Shown: positions 36,137-45,048, numbered from the stretch's first letter. The stretch is 64,000 nt of DNA from Verrucomicrobiota bacterium (GCA_017301975.1 JAFLEI010000007.1:1-64000), one strand, 5' to 3'. A program made the numbers and translations. Notes: generated by a model from the letters alone, not told the origin.

Positions 36137-36304
36137 GGAGCGCGGACCTCCGAGTCCGCAGCACACCGCAAGCACCCACGGCTCCGAATCGTCCCTGCTG
36201 CCATCGCTCTTTCGTAGCCGGTGTCCTCGTGCTTCCGCTGTTTTGCAGGCAGCCACACCCGCTGCGTGAAATCGACCCGCTGCGGACTCGGAGGTCCGCG
36301 CTCC
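36137..36304. repeat. 168-bp element with perfect 26-bp inverted ends
   Basis: Bases 36137-36162 (starting GGAGCGCGGACCTCCGAGTC) are the exact reverse complement of 36279-36304. The 116-bp centre contains no ORF. The structure is that of a non-autonomous inverted-repeat element or a large stem-loop. No target-site duplication is obvious at the edges. Part of the 712-bp gap between the RelA/SpoT gene and the next gene fragment. Confidence 0.8.
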
Positions 36305-36310
36305 ATGGGC

Positions 36311-36498
36311 GCAGTGGCTGCGGCGGGCTCCAGGTTCATTTCAGGTTCACCGTTGGGTCAGGTTCAGGTTCACAGGGTCACGACCTATATATAGGTCGTG
36401 ACCCTGTGAACCTGTGACCCTAAGGGTCAAAATCCGTTTTGACCCTGGTTTGACCCTGGTTTGACCCTGTGACCCTGGCTCACCACGTGCGCAGGTGG
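36311..36498. repeat. Short-word repeat module A with a perfect 50-bp palindrome
   Basis: From left to right: GCAGTGGCTGCGG, several GGTTCA words, a perfect 50-bp palindrome at 36365-36414 (centre ACCTATA|TATAGGT), a second hairpin AGGGTCAAAA-TCCG-TTTTGACCCT (36423-36446), repeated TTTGACCCTGG words, and GGCTCACCACGTGCGCAGG. Words in the left half are complementary to words in the right half. No coding potential. Confidence 0.75.
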
Positions 36499-36553
36499 AG
36501 CATGGGCTTTGGCGAGAAGTGCGCAAAGGTGGGGGCTGCCCCGAGGTATGGTG

Positions 36554-36667
36554 GCGGTGGCTGCGGTGGGTTCAGAGGATCATTCAGGATCACCCGTTGG
36601 GTCTGGGATCAGGATCCTGATTTGATCCTCGTTTGATCCTGATCCTGGCTCCTCACCTGCGCAGGTC
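36554..36667. repeat. Short-word repeat module B, paralogue of module A
   Basis: It follows the same order as module A: GCGGTGGCTGCGG, GGATCA words, a palindrome ATCAGGATCCTGAT (36608-36621), TTTGATCCT words, and GGCTCCTCACCTGCGCAGG with palindrome ACCTGCGCAGGT. Flanking parts are conserved, but the repeated word is GGATCA/TGATCC here and GGTTCA or GGGTCA/TGACCC in module A. Confidence 0.75.
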
Positions 36668-36714
36668 GCACGCGGCGGAGTTGGGCAAAGTCGCCCTCGC
36701 CTTTTCGACAATGC

Positions 36715-36998
36715 GCTGACAAACCACCGCGCGCCGTGCGTTCCCTCTCCCCCATAAACCTCCGCTTCCTCACCCTGGCCTGCCTTCTCACCGCCTCCAC
36801 CTTCGCTGCTGGTGCGCCGAAGCTGCCTGCCGTTGCCGCTGCCAAAGAGAAGCAGATGAGCGGCGAGCTTCGCAAGCCCGCTGAGCCGACGGCGAAGAAG
36901 AAGGAGCTGCTCTTCTCCGATGACTTTGAGCGGGCGGAGCTGGGCAAGGACAAGGGCTGGGCCATTGGGGTGCCGACGTTTTAGGTGGAGAACGGCGC
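36715..36998 (+). pseudogene. Broken 5' copy of the DUF1080-like gene
   Basis: The first ~280 bases repeat the upstream region and first ~57 codons of the intact gene at 38173-38400: GCTGACAAACCACCGCG, then CTCCGCTTCCTCACCCTGGC and codons for PTAKKKELLFSDDFERAELG. The start codon is ATA instead of ATG, an 18-codon insertion precedes the PTAKKK segment, and TAG follows VPTF. The rest of the gene is missing; the DUF1016 gene follows. Confidence 0.85.
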
Positions 36999-37071
36999 GA
37001 GGACTCTCTCCGCACTGCGGAGACAATTCACCTTTCCCGAAGCCGCCTGACTGCGCTACTCTGACGGAGCC

Positions 37072-38172
37072 ATGCCCGCCAAGCCCAAGCCTCGCACGCT
37101 CGCTCCCAAACCCGCCGCCCCTGCCGCGCCGCTGCTTGCGGATCTGCGCGATCTCATCCTCACGGCCCGCGAAGCCGTTGCCCGGACCGTCAACGCTGGT
37201 CTGACGCTCTTGTATTGGGAGATCGGCACTCGCATTCGCCTGGACATTCTCCAAGAGAAACGCGCAGGCTATGGGGACGAAATTTTGCAGTCACTGTCTG
37301 CAAAATTGGAAGCGGAGTTTGGCCGTGGATTTGGTGAGCGGAACCTGGCGCGGATGGTGAAGTTTGCAGTGGCTTTTCCCGATCCGAACATTTTGACCGC
37401 ACTGCGGACAAAATTGGGCTGGACGCATTTCCGTCAGATCATCTACCTCGACGACCCGCTTCAACGCGACTTCTACGCCGAGATGTGCCGCATGGAAAAC
37501 TGGAGCACGCGCACGCTGGAGCAGAAGATCAAGAGCATGCTCTACGAGCGCACGGCGATCTCGAAGAAGCCGGACAAGCTCATCAGGCAGGAACTCGCCG
37601 CCCTGCGCAGCGAGGACAAGCTCACGCCCGACCTCGTCTTTCGCGATCCCTACATCCTCGACTTCCTCGGGCTGAAGGACACCTATGCCGAGAAGGACGT
37701 GGAGACGGCGATCTTGCGCGAGGTGGAGAGCTTCATCCTCGAACTCGGTATCGGCTTTGCCTTCCTGGAGCGGCAGAAGCGGATGCAGATTGATGCCAAG
37801 GACTACTATCTCGATCTTTTGTTCTACCATCGGAAACTCAAGCGGCTCGTGGCGATTGAGTTGAAACTCGGCGACTTCGAGGCGGCGGACAAAGGGCAGA
37901 TGGAGCTGTATCTTGGCTGGCTGAAACGCCACGCCGTCGAGCCGGGCGAAGAAGCGCCGCTGGGAATGATCCTCTGCGCGGGCAAGAACGATGAGCACGT
38001 CGAGCTGCTCGAACTCGCCAGCAGCGGCATCCACGTGGCGACTTACTGGACCCAACTGCTGCCGAAGAAACAGCTCGAACGAAAGCTCCACCAAGCCGTC
38101 GTCCGCGCCCGGCAGCGACTCACTTTGAGTGATGGCAAAGCTGGGAAGAAGACGGCCAGCAAGGCTCAATAA
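37072..38172 (+). CDS. DUF1016-family (YhcG-like) PDDEXK nuclease
   Basis: 366 residues: an N-terminal DUF1016 helical domain (LTLLYWEIGTRIRLDILQEKRAGYGDEILQSLSAKLEAEFGRGFGERNLARMVKFA...WTHFRQIIYLDD) and a C-terminal nuclease domain with DYYLDLLFYHRKLKRLVAIELKLGDF, giving the D...ExK of the PDDEXK fold, then KGQMELYLGWL. YhcG-type proteins are thought to be DNA nucleases and often travel with mobile DNA. The gene sits between a broken and an intact copy of the DUF1080-like gene, as if inserted with a duplication. Confidence 0.9.
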   Translation: MPAKPKPRTLAPKPAAPAAPLLADLRDLILTAREAVARTVNAGLTLLYWEIGTRIRLDILQEKRAGYGDEILQSLSAKLEAEFGRGFGERNLARMVKFAVAFPDPNILTALRTKLGWTHFRQIIYLDDPLQRDFYAEMCRMENWSTRTLEQKIKSMLYERTAISKKPDKLIRQELAALRSEDKLTPDLVFRDPYILDFLGLKDTYAEKDVETAILREVESFILELGIGFAFLERQKRMQIDAKDYYLDLLFYHRKLKRLVAIELKLGDFEAADKGQMELYLGWLKRHAVEPGEEAPLGMILCAGKNDEHVELLELASSGIHVATYWTQLLPKKQLERKLHQAVVRARQRLTLSDGKAGKKTASKAQ

Positions 38173-38210
38173 GCTGACAAACCACCGCGTGCCGTGCGTT
38201 CCCTCTCCCC

Positions 38211-38945
38211 ATGAATCTCCGCTTCCTCACCCTGGCCAGCCTTCTCACCGTCTCCTCCTTCGCTGCCGACGCGCCGAAGCTGCCTGCCATTCCTGCGGAG
38301 CCGACGGCGAAGAAGAAGGAGCTGCTTTTCTCCGACGACTTTGAGCGCGCCGAGCTGGGCAAGGACAAGGGCTGGGCCATCGTGGTGCCGACCTTCTCGC
38401 TGGAAAACGGTGAGCTGAAGGGCACGCAAATGCGCTTTGATGCACCGGCGAAGGATGGCAAGCCGCCTGTGAAGGGGCACCAGGCGGTGATCGGCAATGA
38501 CATCCCGACGAAGGACAGCGTGATCGAGTTCCGCTTCCGGCTGGGCGGAGCGCAGTCGGTGACGGCGGAGTTTGATGACCGGAAGTTCAACGGTTCGCAC
38601 TACGGACACCTGTGCATGGCACGGATCGCGGCGGACAAGATCATCCTCGTGGATCAGAAGGGCCTGGCCGTGGCCCGCCCCGAAGGCGCCACCGGCGAGC
38701 CGCCGACACCGAAAGGCCGCAAGAACGTCTCCTTCCCCCTCAGCCTCGATCCCCAGGCCTGGCACAGCTTCACCCTCGAAACCGTGGGCGATACCATGCG
38801 CGCCTCCATCGACGGCAAGCCCGTGGCCTTCCTGCAGTCCCCCGGCATCGCCCACGCGACGAAGTCGAAGGTGGAATTTGGCTGCATGGGCCAGGGCGGG
38901 TTCTTCGACGACCTCAAGATCTGGAGCGCGGAGCCGGTGAAGTAG
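38211..38945 (+). CDS. Exported DUF1080/LamG-like beta-sandwich protein
   Basis: 244 residues: signal peptide (MNLRFLTLASLLTVSSFAAD), then LLFSDDFERAELGKDKGW, VENGELKGTQ-like SLENGELKGTQMRF, DRKFNGSHYGHLCMARI and TMRASIDGKPVAFLQSPGIAHATKSKVEFGCMGQGGFFDDLKIW. This is the jelly-roll pattern of DUF1080 (3-keto-disaccharide hydrolase-like) proteins, abundant in Verrucomicrobiota and Planctomycetes. A carbohydrate-related role is the family expectation only. Homologues are at 58225-58974 (intact) and 36715 and 39474 (broken). Confidence 0.8.
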   Translation: MNLRFLTLASLLTVSSFAADAPKLPAIPAEPTAKKKELLFSDDFERAELGKDKGWAIVVPTFSLENGELKGTQMRFDAPAKDGKPPVKGHQAVIGNDIPTKDSVIEFRFRLGGAQSVTAEFDDRKFNGSHYGHLCMARIAADKIILVDQKGLAVARPEGATGEPPTPKGRKNVSFPLSLDPQAWHSFTLETVGDTMRASIDGKPVAFLQSPGIAHATKSKVEFGCMGQGGFFDDLKIWSAEPVK

Positions 38946-38992
38946 AAGGGGGGGCCTCCTCGACACGTTTTCGAATAGCGCAGCGCTCAGGC

Positions 38993-39469
38993 CGTAGGTT
39001 GGGCGTGTTTGGCTTCCATGGGCTTCCCGCGCCTAGCCGCTCCCTTCGCCAAACCACCCGACTTCGAGGACGTTCGCGGGCCATGGCGTTTGCGGCACGC
39101 TGATGGACGGGCGGGCTGTCGCCACGACCGTCCTACGGGGGAGCACGGCGCTCAGGCCGTAGGTTGGGTGTGTTTGGCGTCCATGGGCTTCCCGCGCCTA
39201 GCCGCTCCCTTCGCCAAACCACCCGACTTCGAGGACGTTCGCGGGCCATGGCGTTGGCGACACGCTCGCAGACGGGCGGGCTGTCGCCACGACCGTCCTA
39301 CGGGGGAGCGCGGCGCTCTGGCCGTAGATTGGGTGTGTTTGGCGTCCATGGGCTTCCCGCGCCTAGCCGCTCCCTTCGCCAAACCACCCGACTTCGAGGA
39401 CGTTCGCAGGCCATGGCGTTGGCGACACACGCTCGCAGACGGGCGGGCTGTCGCCACACCCATCCCACG
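38993..39469. repeat. Three tandem 165-bp repeats
   Basis: Units begin at 38993, 39158 and 39323, each with CGTAGRTTGGGYGTGTTTGG near the start, TTCGCCAAACCACCCGACTT in the middle and GACGGGCGGGCTGTCGCCAC near the end, closed by GTCCTACG (CCCACG in the third). The core is ~145 bp with a ~20-bp linker (GGGGGAGC..GGCGCTC). Each unit has imperfect inverted ends and an internal GTTTGG / CCAAAC pair. A fourth, dispersed copy is at 62622-62767. Open frames across it come from periodicity (165 is a multiple of 3) and are not supported as genes. Confidence 0.9.
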
Positions 39470-39473
39470 GGGG

Positions 39474-39614
39474 AGCATGCGCGCCTCCATCGACGGCAAG
39501 CCCGTGGCCTTTATGCAATCCCCCGGCATCGCCCACCCGACGAAGTCGAAGGTGGAATTTGGCTGCATGGGCAAGGACGGCTTCTTTGATGATCTGAAAA
39601 TCCCGGTGCGATGA
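39474..39614 (+). pseudogene. Broken 3' copy of the DUF1080-like gene
   Basis: Starting at GAGCATGCGCGCCTCCATCG, the sequence repeats the last ~45 codons of the intact gene (from its residue ~196: MRASIDGKPVAF, then KSKVEFGCMG and GFFDDLKI) at about 90% identity, ending with a changed tail (PVR stop). Its 5' part is missing and the tandem repeats occupy its place. The stretch 39615-39848 holds nothing recognised. Confidence 0.85.
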
Positions 39615-39848
39615 TGGGAATGTCCACAACGCGAATGGGCGCGAAAATCCGCGCATTTGGAGGAAGCATGACTTCTGAATTCGCGAAAGTTCGCGACCAA
39701 TCGCGGGGCATCGCGTTCAAGGAATCGTCGCTAGGCATCTGTCCCATTATGGAATCCATTGCCGTTCCTTAATCACTGATTGATAGTCACCTGTGCAACT
39801 CTGTCCTTGTGCAGCGCGTGTTCCATGCTTGTTAACCGCCCCCCCGCC

Positions 39849-40427
39849 ATGAATGGACCCCACCCTCAACCTCCGACGGAATACTTTTTCGAAAGGTATC
39901 CGTGGAATGACAGGCGGGTGCTGTTTTGCATCGCGCTGCTGATGTCGTGCAGCGACTTCCTGGCGGGGCCCATTGTCTTCTTTCCCTTCCTGTTCGTGAT
40001 CCCGGTCGCGCTGATGGCGTGGAACTGCGGCCTGCGCACGGCGATGTGGCTGGGGGCCCTTCTGTGTCTCATCCGGTTCTGCATCCAGTATGGCTGGGGC
40101 ATCCCGTACACCCTGCCTGTGGCCATCACCAATGCCGTCATCCGGCTCGCGCTCCTGTTCTTCATCACGTTTCTGTGCGGCAAGCTCTCTGAGCAAACCA
40201 AGGCCCTGCGCGCCCGCGTGCGCACGCTGGAGGGGCTGCTGCCGACCTGCGCCTACTGCAAGGACATCCGGGACGAAACGGGACACTGGCAGCAGATGGA
40301 GGAATACGTCGCTTCAAGGTCCGAGGCCCGGTTCACCCACGGCATCTGCCCGAAATGCGTGACCAAGCATTTCGGCGAGGTCCTGACCCGGCAGCCGAAG
40401 GGGAAAGACGCAGGAGCGGACACTTGA
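39849..40427 (+). CDS. Membrane protein with C-terminal CxxC zinc-knuckle-like sensor tail
   Basis: 192 residues: about four helices (VLFCIALLMSCSDFLAGPIVFFPFLFVIPVALMAWNCG, VAITNAVIRLALLFFITFLCG), a short coiled stretch, and a tail LLPTCAYCKDIRDETGHWQQMEEYVASRSEARFTHGICPKC. This tail (CxYCKxIRD..W..xExY...F.HGxCPxC) is common at the C-terminus of PAS and receiver proteins and probably binds metal or senses redox. No output domain is present. The ATG at 39825 is an alternative start. Confidence 0.72.
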   Translation: MNGPHPQPPTEYFFERYPWNDRRVLFCIALLMSCSDFLAGPIVFFPFLFVIPVALMAWNCGLRTAMWLGALLCLIRFCIQYGWGIPYTLPVAITNAVIRLALLFFITFLCGKLSEQTKALRARVRTLEGLLPTCAYCKDIRDETGHWQQMEEYVASRSEARFTHGICPKCVTKHFGEVLTRQPKGKDAGADT

Positions 40428-40643
40428 TGGGCATTCCTTGATCCTGTGGAGGAGTAGACTGCGGGCTCATGGCCATCCTCCATCGAGGCATTCCCTGCGT
40501 GTGTCGCGGGAGGGGCGTCGCATCAGGGATTAGCGGCCTGTCCCCGCTGCCTCCCCGCAGGAAAAAACGTGCATCAAGGGCCCTGCCAGTCTACAGCACG
40601 CACCGCACCGATCCGCTCCTCACGCCCACCTGCACTCTCCCCC

Positions 40644-42572
40644 ATGACGCCTTCTGCGGCCCCCGCCAGCCCCTCATCTTTCGGATACCGGCCTGATGTG
40701 GACGGCCTGCGGGCGCTGGCGGTGCTGCCGGTGCTGCTGTTTCATGCCGGACTGGGCTGCACTGGCGGTTTTGTGGGAGTGGATGTCTTTTTTGTCATTT
40801 CGGGCTATGTGATCTCCTGCCTCATCCTGCGGGAGATTGCAGCGGGCACCTTCAGCATGGTGCAGTTTTGGGAGCGGCGAATCCGGCGGATCATGCCCGC
40901 GCTCACCTGCATGGTGGTGGCGGTGCTCGCGGCAGCCTGGCTGTTTTCACTGCCGGGAGACTTCCAGCTTGTGGGGAAATCCGTCCTGGCCCAGGCCGTG
41001 ATGGGCGCGAACTTTTACTTCTGGAAAGACGGCAACTATTTCGATGCGGGGGCTGAAACCAAGCCGCTGCTGCACACCTGGTCGCTCGCGGTGGAGGAAC
41101 AGTTTTACCTGCTCTTTCCTCTGCTGCTGACGTTTCTGGTGCGCCGCAAGCCGCAGTCATGGCAGCGGTGGATCTGGGGCATCGCCTTGGGCTCCCTCGT
41201 GATCGGCATCGCCCTCACTTACTCTTCGCACAACCAGCGTGCGGCTTTCTACCTGCTGCCTGCGCGTGCGTGGGAGCTGCTGATCGGCGTGCTGCTGGCC
41301 ATGCATCGCGGGCGTTTCTCCATGAGCCGGGGCGCGCAGGAGGCCTCCGGACTGGCGGGGCTGGCGCTCATCGGGTGGGCGGTGTTCGCGTATGATGACA
41401 GCACACGCTTTCCCGGGGTGGCGGCGCTGGCGCCCTGCCTCGGCGCGGGGCTCATCATTGCCTCCAGCGATGCACAGCTCTCGTTCGTGGGAAGGGCGCT
41501 GTCGCTCAGGCCTCTGGTCTTCATCGGGCTGGTGTCCTATCCGCTCTATCTCTGGCACTGGCCTCTGCTGGTGTTTGCGAAGTACCTTTCCGCCTTTGAA
41601 CTCACCACCGCCACGCGCATCGGGCTGCTGCTGGCCAGCTTCGCACTCGCCGTGCTGTCCTGGAAGCTGGTGGAGACGCCTTTCCGCCAGCGCCTCTGGC
41701 TCAGCAGCCGCCGGCAGATCTTCACCTTTGCCGGCGTCGTCACCGGCGTGTTCATCGCCTTCGCGCTCACGGTGGCGGCGTTCCAAGGCATCCCCGCACG
41801 CTTCCCCGCCAGCGCGCTTGCGTATGCCGCCAGCCGGGACAGCCATGGCTTCCGCGAGGTGATCAGCCCAGACAATGCCCTGGCGGGCAATTTCACCGAA
41901 CTCGGCTCTGCCAAGAGCACGCAGCCCATCCGCGTCCTCGTCTGGGGAGACAGCCACGCCATGGCCATCGCCCCCGCGATCGACACCCTCTGCCGGGAGC
42001 ACTCGCAGCGCGGCGTGCTGGCCGCCTTTCACTCCACCGCCCCGGTGCAGCACTACGTCAGCGCAGGCCCGCATGGCCTCGGCAGCGTGTCGCCGAAGGT
42101 CGCTGACAGCGTGGTGGCCTTCATCGCCCGGCAGCACATCCCGCACGTGATCATGACGGCCAAGTGGGATGCCTTTGCCGCCTCGGCGGAGTTCCGTGCC
42201 GATCTCATCGCCACCGTGCGCGCCCTCATGCAGTCCGGAGCTCGGGTGCTGGTGCTCAAGGACGTGCCCGCCCCCGGCTTTGACGTGCCGCGCATCGCCG
42301 CCCTCACCGCCCTGCGCCGCGGCGACCTTGAAGCCCTCGGCCTCGCCAAAGAGCAGCACCAGCAGGCCAATGCCGCCCTGGAGACCACCTTTGCCGAACT
42401 CGCTCAGATGGGTGCCACCGTCGTCGATCCCGCCGAACTCTTCCTCAACTCACGCGGCCTCTACGGAGTCCTGAAAAAAGACCAGGTCCTCTACTACGAC
42501 AGCCATCACCTCACTCGCGAAGGCGCGGAACTGCTGAGCCCGCTTTTTAAGCCGGTGTTTCAGACGAAGTAA
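40644..42572 (+). CDS. OafA/YrhL-type membrane acyltransferase with SGNH domain
   Basis: 642 residues: acyltransferase-3 domain with YRPDVDGLRALAVLPVLLFHAGLG, FVGVDVFFVISGYVI, RRIRRIMPALT and HTWSLAVEEQFYLLFPLLL, ten or more helices, then a C-terminal SGNH hydrolase-like domain (VLVWGDSHAMAIAPAIDTLC ... YYDSHHLTREGAELL). It transfers acetyl or other acyl groups to surface glycans such as LPS O-antigen or capsule. The start ATG at 40644 gives the family's usual N-terminus. Confidence 0.92.
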   Translation: MTPSAAPASPSSFGYRPDVDGLRALAVLPVLLFHAGLGCTGGFVGVDVFFVISGYVISCLILREIAAGTFSMVQFWERRIRRIMPALTCMVVAVLAAAWLFSLPGDFQLVGKSVLAQAVMGANFYFWKDGNYFDAGAETKPLLHTWSLAVEEQFYLLFPLLLTFLVRRKPQSWQRWIWGIALGSLVIGIALTYSSHNQRAAFYLLPARAWELLIGVLLAMHRGRFSMSRGAQEASGLAGLALIGWAVFAYDDSTRFPGVAALAPCLGAGLIIASSDAQLSFVGRALSLRPLVFIGLVSYPLYLWHWPLLVFAKYLSAFELTTATRIGLLLASFALAVLSWKLVETPFRQRLWLSSRRQIFTFAGVVTGVFIAFALTVAAFQGIPARFPASALAYAASRDSHGFREVISPDNALAGNFTELGSAKSTQPIRVLVWGDSHAMAIAPAIDTLCREHSQRGVLAAFHSTAPVQHYVSAGPHGLGSVSPKVADSVVAFIARQHIPHVIMTAKWDAFAASAEFRADLIATVRALMQSGARVLVLKDVPAPGFDVPRIAALTALRRGDLEALGLAKEQHQQANAALETTFAELAQMGATVVDPAELFLNSRGLYGVLKKDQVLYYDSHHLTREGAELLSPLFKPVFQTK

Positions 42573-42804
42573 CACCGCTGGAGGTGGCGACAGCCTCCGC
42601 TCGGCCTTGTGGGCAGGAGCGGACCTTTGACCGGGCAGGGCCCGGGCATCGGCAGCCGGCCACCCGGATGTAATGGTGTCCCTGACCCCGCTTTCGGGGG
42701 GGCTTCAGAAGGTCGTTCCCGGGGTCTGGCGCGATCCCTTTGAGTCAATGATTAGAAACGAGTGTCAAAACTTGCATCTCAAAAACTCACCACCACCCAC
42801 CACC
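42573..42804. other. Intergenic stretch
   Basis: 232 bases between the acyltransferase and the small lipoprotein. A weak GGAGG/CCTCC hairpin lies about 15 bases after the acyltransferase stop but lacks a T-run. No gene, repeat or clear promoter was recognised. Confidence 0.4.
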
Positions 42805-43113
42805 ATGAAACGTCACCTTATGCTACTCGCTTTCGCCGGCATGGCAGCCAGCCTCCCCTCCTGCGCGAATTCGTCCAAGGTCCAGATGGTCCAGACCGGC
42901 ACGATCCTGGAGTCCGCCCCAGGCGTCAAAGGCCCCCTCATCATGAACAATGGCGTGGCCCTGCAGCAGTACAGCCCGGATCTCTACACCCCTTTCGAGT
43001 ACGATCACCAGAGCATCGCCGGCAACAACTTCTACCACGCCCAGGCCGTGCGGCACTCCGGCGGGAGCAAGGGCTCCGTGCATGTGGGCCAGATGCAAGT
43101 GTCCGGGGAATGA
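42805..43113 (+). CDS. Small lipoprotein of unknown function
   Basis: 102 residues: MKRHLMLLAFAGMAASLPSC gives a lipoprotein signal ending in LPSC; the mature part includes VQTGTILESAPGVKGPLIMNNGVALQQYSPDLYTPFEYDHQSIAGNNFYHAQAVRHSGG. No family recognised. The gene stands alone. Confidence 0.65.
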   Translation: MKRHLMLLAFAGMAASLPSCANSSKVQMVQTGTILESAPGVKGPLIMNNGVALQQYSPDLYTPFEYDHQSIAGNNFYHAQAVRHSGGSKGSVHVGQMQVSGE

Positions 43114-43185
43114 CCCTCGGTGCACCTGCTTCAGCACCCCGGAATCCCGCGCGCTGGCAGGTCTGGACGAACCACGCATCAGAGC

Positions 43186-44100
43186 CTAGGCCCGCCACGC
43201 CGCCTTCTCCACCTTGCCATTCCACGCATGCGCCTTCTCATGCGTCAGCGTGGTGAACTCCGCGCCTTGATCGCTGAGCTGGGCCATCGTCCAGCCGGTG
43301 GTGCTGGCGGTGGGATTGGCGACGTAGGAGGTGGCCGGGGTGTTGAGAATGTGAATGCCGCGATGCTGGAAGTGATCGCGGTGATGGATGTGGCCGTGAA
43401 TGTAAGCCTTCACCTGCGGGCGTGAGACGAGGAGTTCCCACAGGGGCTCGGAGTCTTCCAACCCGCCGGGGAAGTGCTTCTCTTCGCCGCCGAGACGGGG
43501 ATTGTGATGGGCGAAGATGAGGGCGGGCTTGTCGGCATGAGCATCGAGCATGCGGCCCAGCCAGGCGAGCTGCTCCGGACCGAGCAGGCCCTGCGCGACG
43601 ACTCGGCTGTCCAGCGTTTTGAGCGAATCGAGCAGGAAGAGATTGGCCCGTGGCAGGGAGATGACGCCGACATGGCGCGAGACCACGGGCGGCTCCGCCG
43701 ATTTCTCCGCCTGCAGCACCTGATAAAAGACCTCGCGGTCATCGTGATTCCCCAGGGTGAGGTGCACGGGCATGCCGGCCTCCCGCAGCGGGGCGATGAG
43801 CCGCGCGAAGTGCGCGTAGTCGCCGGGGCGGCCATTGCTCAGGGCGAGATCCCCGTTGATGACCACGGCAGCGGGCCGCCTCTCCTGCGCGATCAGCCAG
43901 GCCACCGTCTCGCGCAGGTGCGTGGGGATGGGCGCATTGGCCGTATGTCCGGCGGCGATGTGCGTGTCATTGAGAATGGCGATGCGATCTGCATCCACCC
44001 GCTCCGCCGCTGCGGCATGAAACGCTGGAGCGCAGACGACCGCGCCACTGAGCTGAGTGAGGAACTTGCGCCGGGACGGAGTGGTGAGGTGAATGGGCAT
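43186..44100 (-). CDS. Tat-exported calcineurin-like metallophosphoesterase
   Basis: 304 residues: a Tat signal (SRRKFLTQLSGAVVCAPAFHAAAA), then metal motifs ILNDTHI (D-x-H), VINGDLA, LTLGNHDD, FAHHNP and YIHGHIHHRD. This is the class of the cAMP phosphodiesterase CpdA and related secreted phosphatases. It should act in the periplasm; its substrate is unknown. Confidence 0.88.
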   Translation of the reverse strand: MPIHLTTPSRRKFLTQLSGAVVCAPAFHAAAAERVDADRIAILNDTHIAAGHTANAPIPTHLRETVAWLIAQERRPAAVVINGDLALSNGRPGDYAHFARLIAPLREAGMPVHLTLGNHDDREVFYQVLQAEKSAEPPVVSRHVGVISLPRANLFLLDSLKTLDSRVVAQGLLGPEQLAWLGRMLDAHADKPALIFAHHNPRLGGEEKHFPGGLEDSEPLWELLVSRPQVKAYIHGHIHHRDHFQHRGIHILNTPATSYVANPTASTTGWTMAQLSDQGAEFTTLTHEKAHAWNGKVEKAAWRA

Positions 44101-44366
44101 GATGGGTGCAAGAGTATCGGAAACGAGAGAAGGTGGCGAGGGTAAAGTGGAGCTGCAGCTACGTGCGAAAGGAGTCGCGCCTTGCGGAGACGCGCATGTT
44201 CTCCTGATGGGCATTCGCAGGCTCGTTGCCACTCTTTGCGAAATGATGCCCCCTATGGGCGCAGGGCCTCGGCGTGGAGGATGAGGTGGTTTGCCAGGGT
44301 GCCACCCATCCGTGCGGGAATCCAGACGCGATGATCTGGAAACCCACCCACCCTTCCGCCACGCCC

Positions 44367-44933
44367 ATGACCACCAGCCCCACCCAGAGCGAGAATCTGC
44401 ACATGTACGTCAATGACACCGCCGCGATGGCCAAGCACATCGAGAATGCCTTTGCCCAGCAGTGCAAGGACGCGGACGTGCGCAGCCACATCGCCGCGCA
44501 TCAGTTGATCGAAAAAATGCACAGCACGCTGGCGGCGCAGCGGGCGGAGATGGAGCGCCAGGCGCACGCGCTGAGCAGCGGCGTGGGCGCGGCCCTGAAA
44601 GAGGCCGTAACAAACCTCACCGGGGCGCTGGCCGGGCTGTACGGGCAGGTGCGCAAGCACCCCATCTCACGCATCCTGCGGGACAACTACACCGCCCTGT
44701 CCCTGGCCTGCGTGTCTTATGAGATGCTGCACACCACCGCGCTGGGTCTGGGTGAAAAGACCGTGGCAGACGTCGCCCTGCGCCACCTGGGCGAGCTCAC
44801 GCCGTATATCATGGCCCTCACGAACATCATCCCCGAGGTGGTGCTGGTAGAACTGGCGAAGGATGATCCCGCCATTGATGTCTCCGTGGCCAAGAAGGCG
44901 GTGGAAAACACCCTCGGCGCCTGGTGCCAATGA
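44367..44933 (+). CDS. Ferritin-like helical bundle protein
   Basis: 188 residues, fully helical with ENLHMYVNDTAAMAKHIENAFAQQCKDADVRSHIAAHQLIEKMHS and later NYTALSLACVSYEMLHTTALGLGEKTVADVALRHLGELTPYIMALTNIIPEVVLVELAKD. The pattern of spaced Glu/His residues resembles DUF892/YciE-type ferritin-like proteins, which appear in stress responses. A diiron site is likely but not certain. The ATG at 44331 is an alternative start. Confidence 0.62.
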   Translation: MTTSPTQSENLHMYVNDTAAMAKHIENAFAQQCKDADVRSHIAAHQLIEKMHSTLAAQRAEMERQAHALSSGVGAALKEAVTNLTGALAGLYGQVRKHPISRILRDNYTALSLACVSYEMLHTTALGLGEKTVADVALRHLGELTPYIMALTNIIPEVVLVELAKDDPAIDVSVAKKAVENTLGAWCQ

Positions 44934-45048
44934 GTCGCGGCGGCTTGGATTCAAGCCTCCACCAGCAGGTGTTGGATAGACTCGGAGACATGTTTGATTT
45001 ATCAGCGTCGGCTGCAACACACCGCCCCCCTTTCCATCACAACAACCC

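Noticed and set aside
36137..36304. Insertion sequence
   Set aside because: The inverted ends are perfect, but the 116-bp centre cannot encode a transposase, so only a non-autonomous element or hairpin can be claimed.
36311..36667. Replication origin iterons
   Set aside because: The words and palindromes resemble iterons, but no rep or dnaA gene or DnaA boxes were seen, and the paralogous second module with different words argues for a repeat family.
39009..39614. Long open frame across the 39-kb tandem repeats (repeating SMGFPRLAAPFAKPPDFEDV)
   Set aside because: The 165-bp period is a multiple of three, so any open unit stays open. The same bases occur at 62.6 kb without the frame, and the end is the broken DUF1080 copy. 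It is better explained as repeat DNA.
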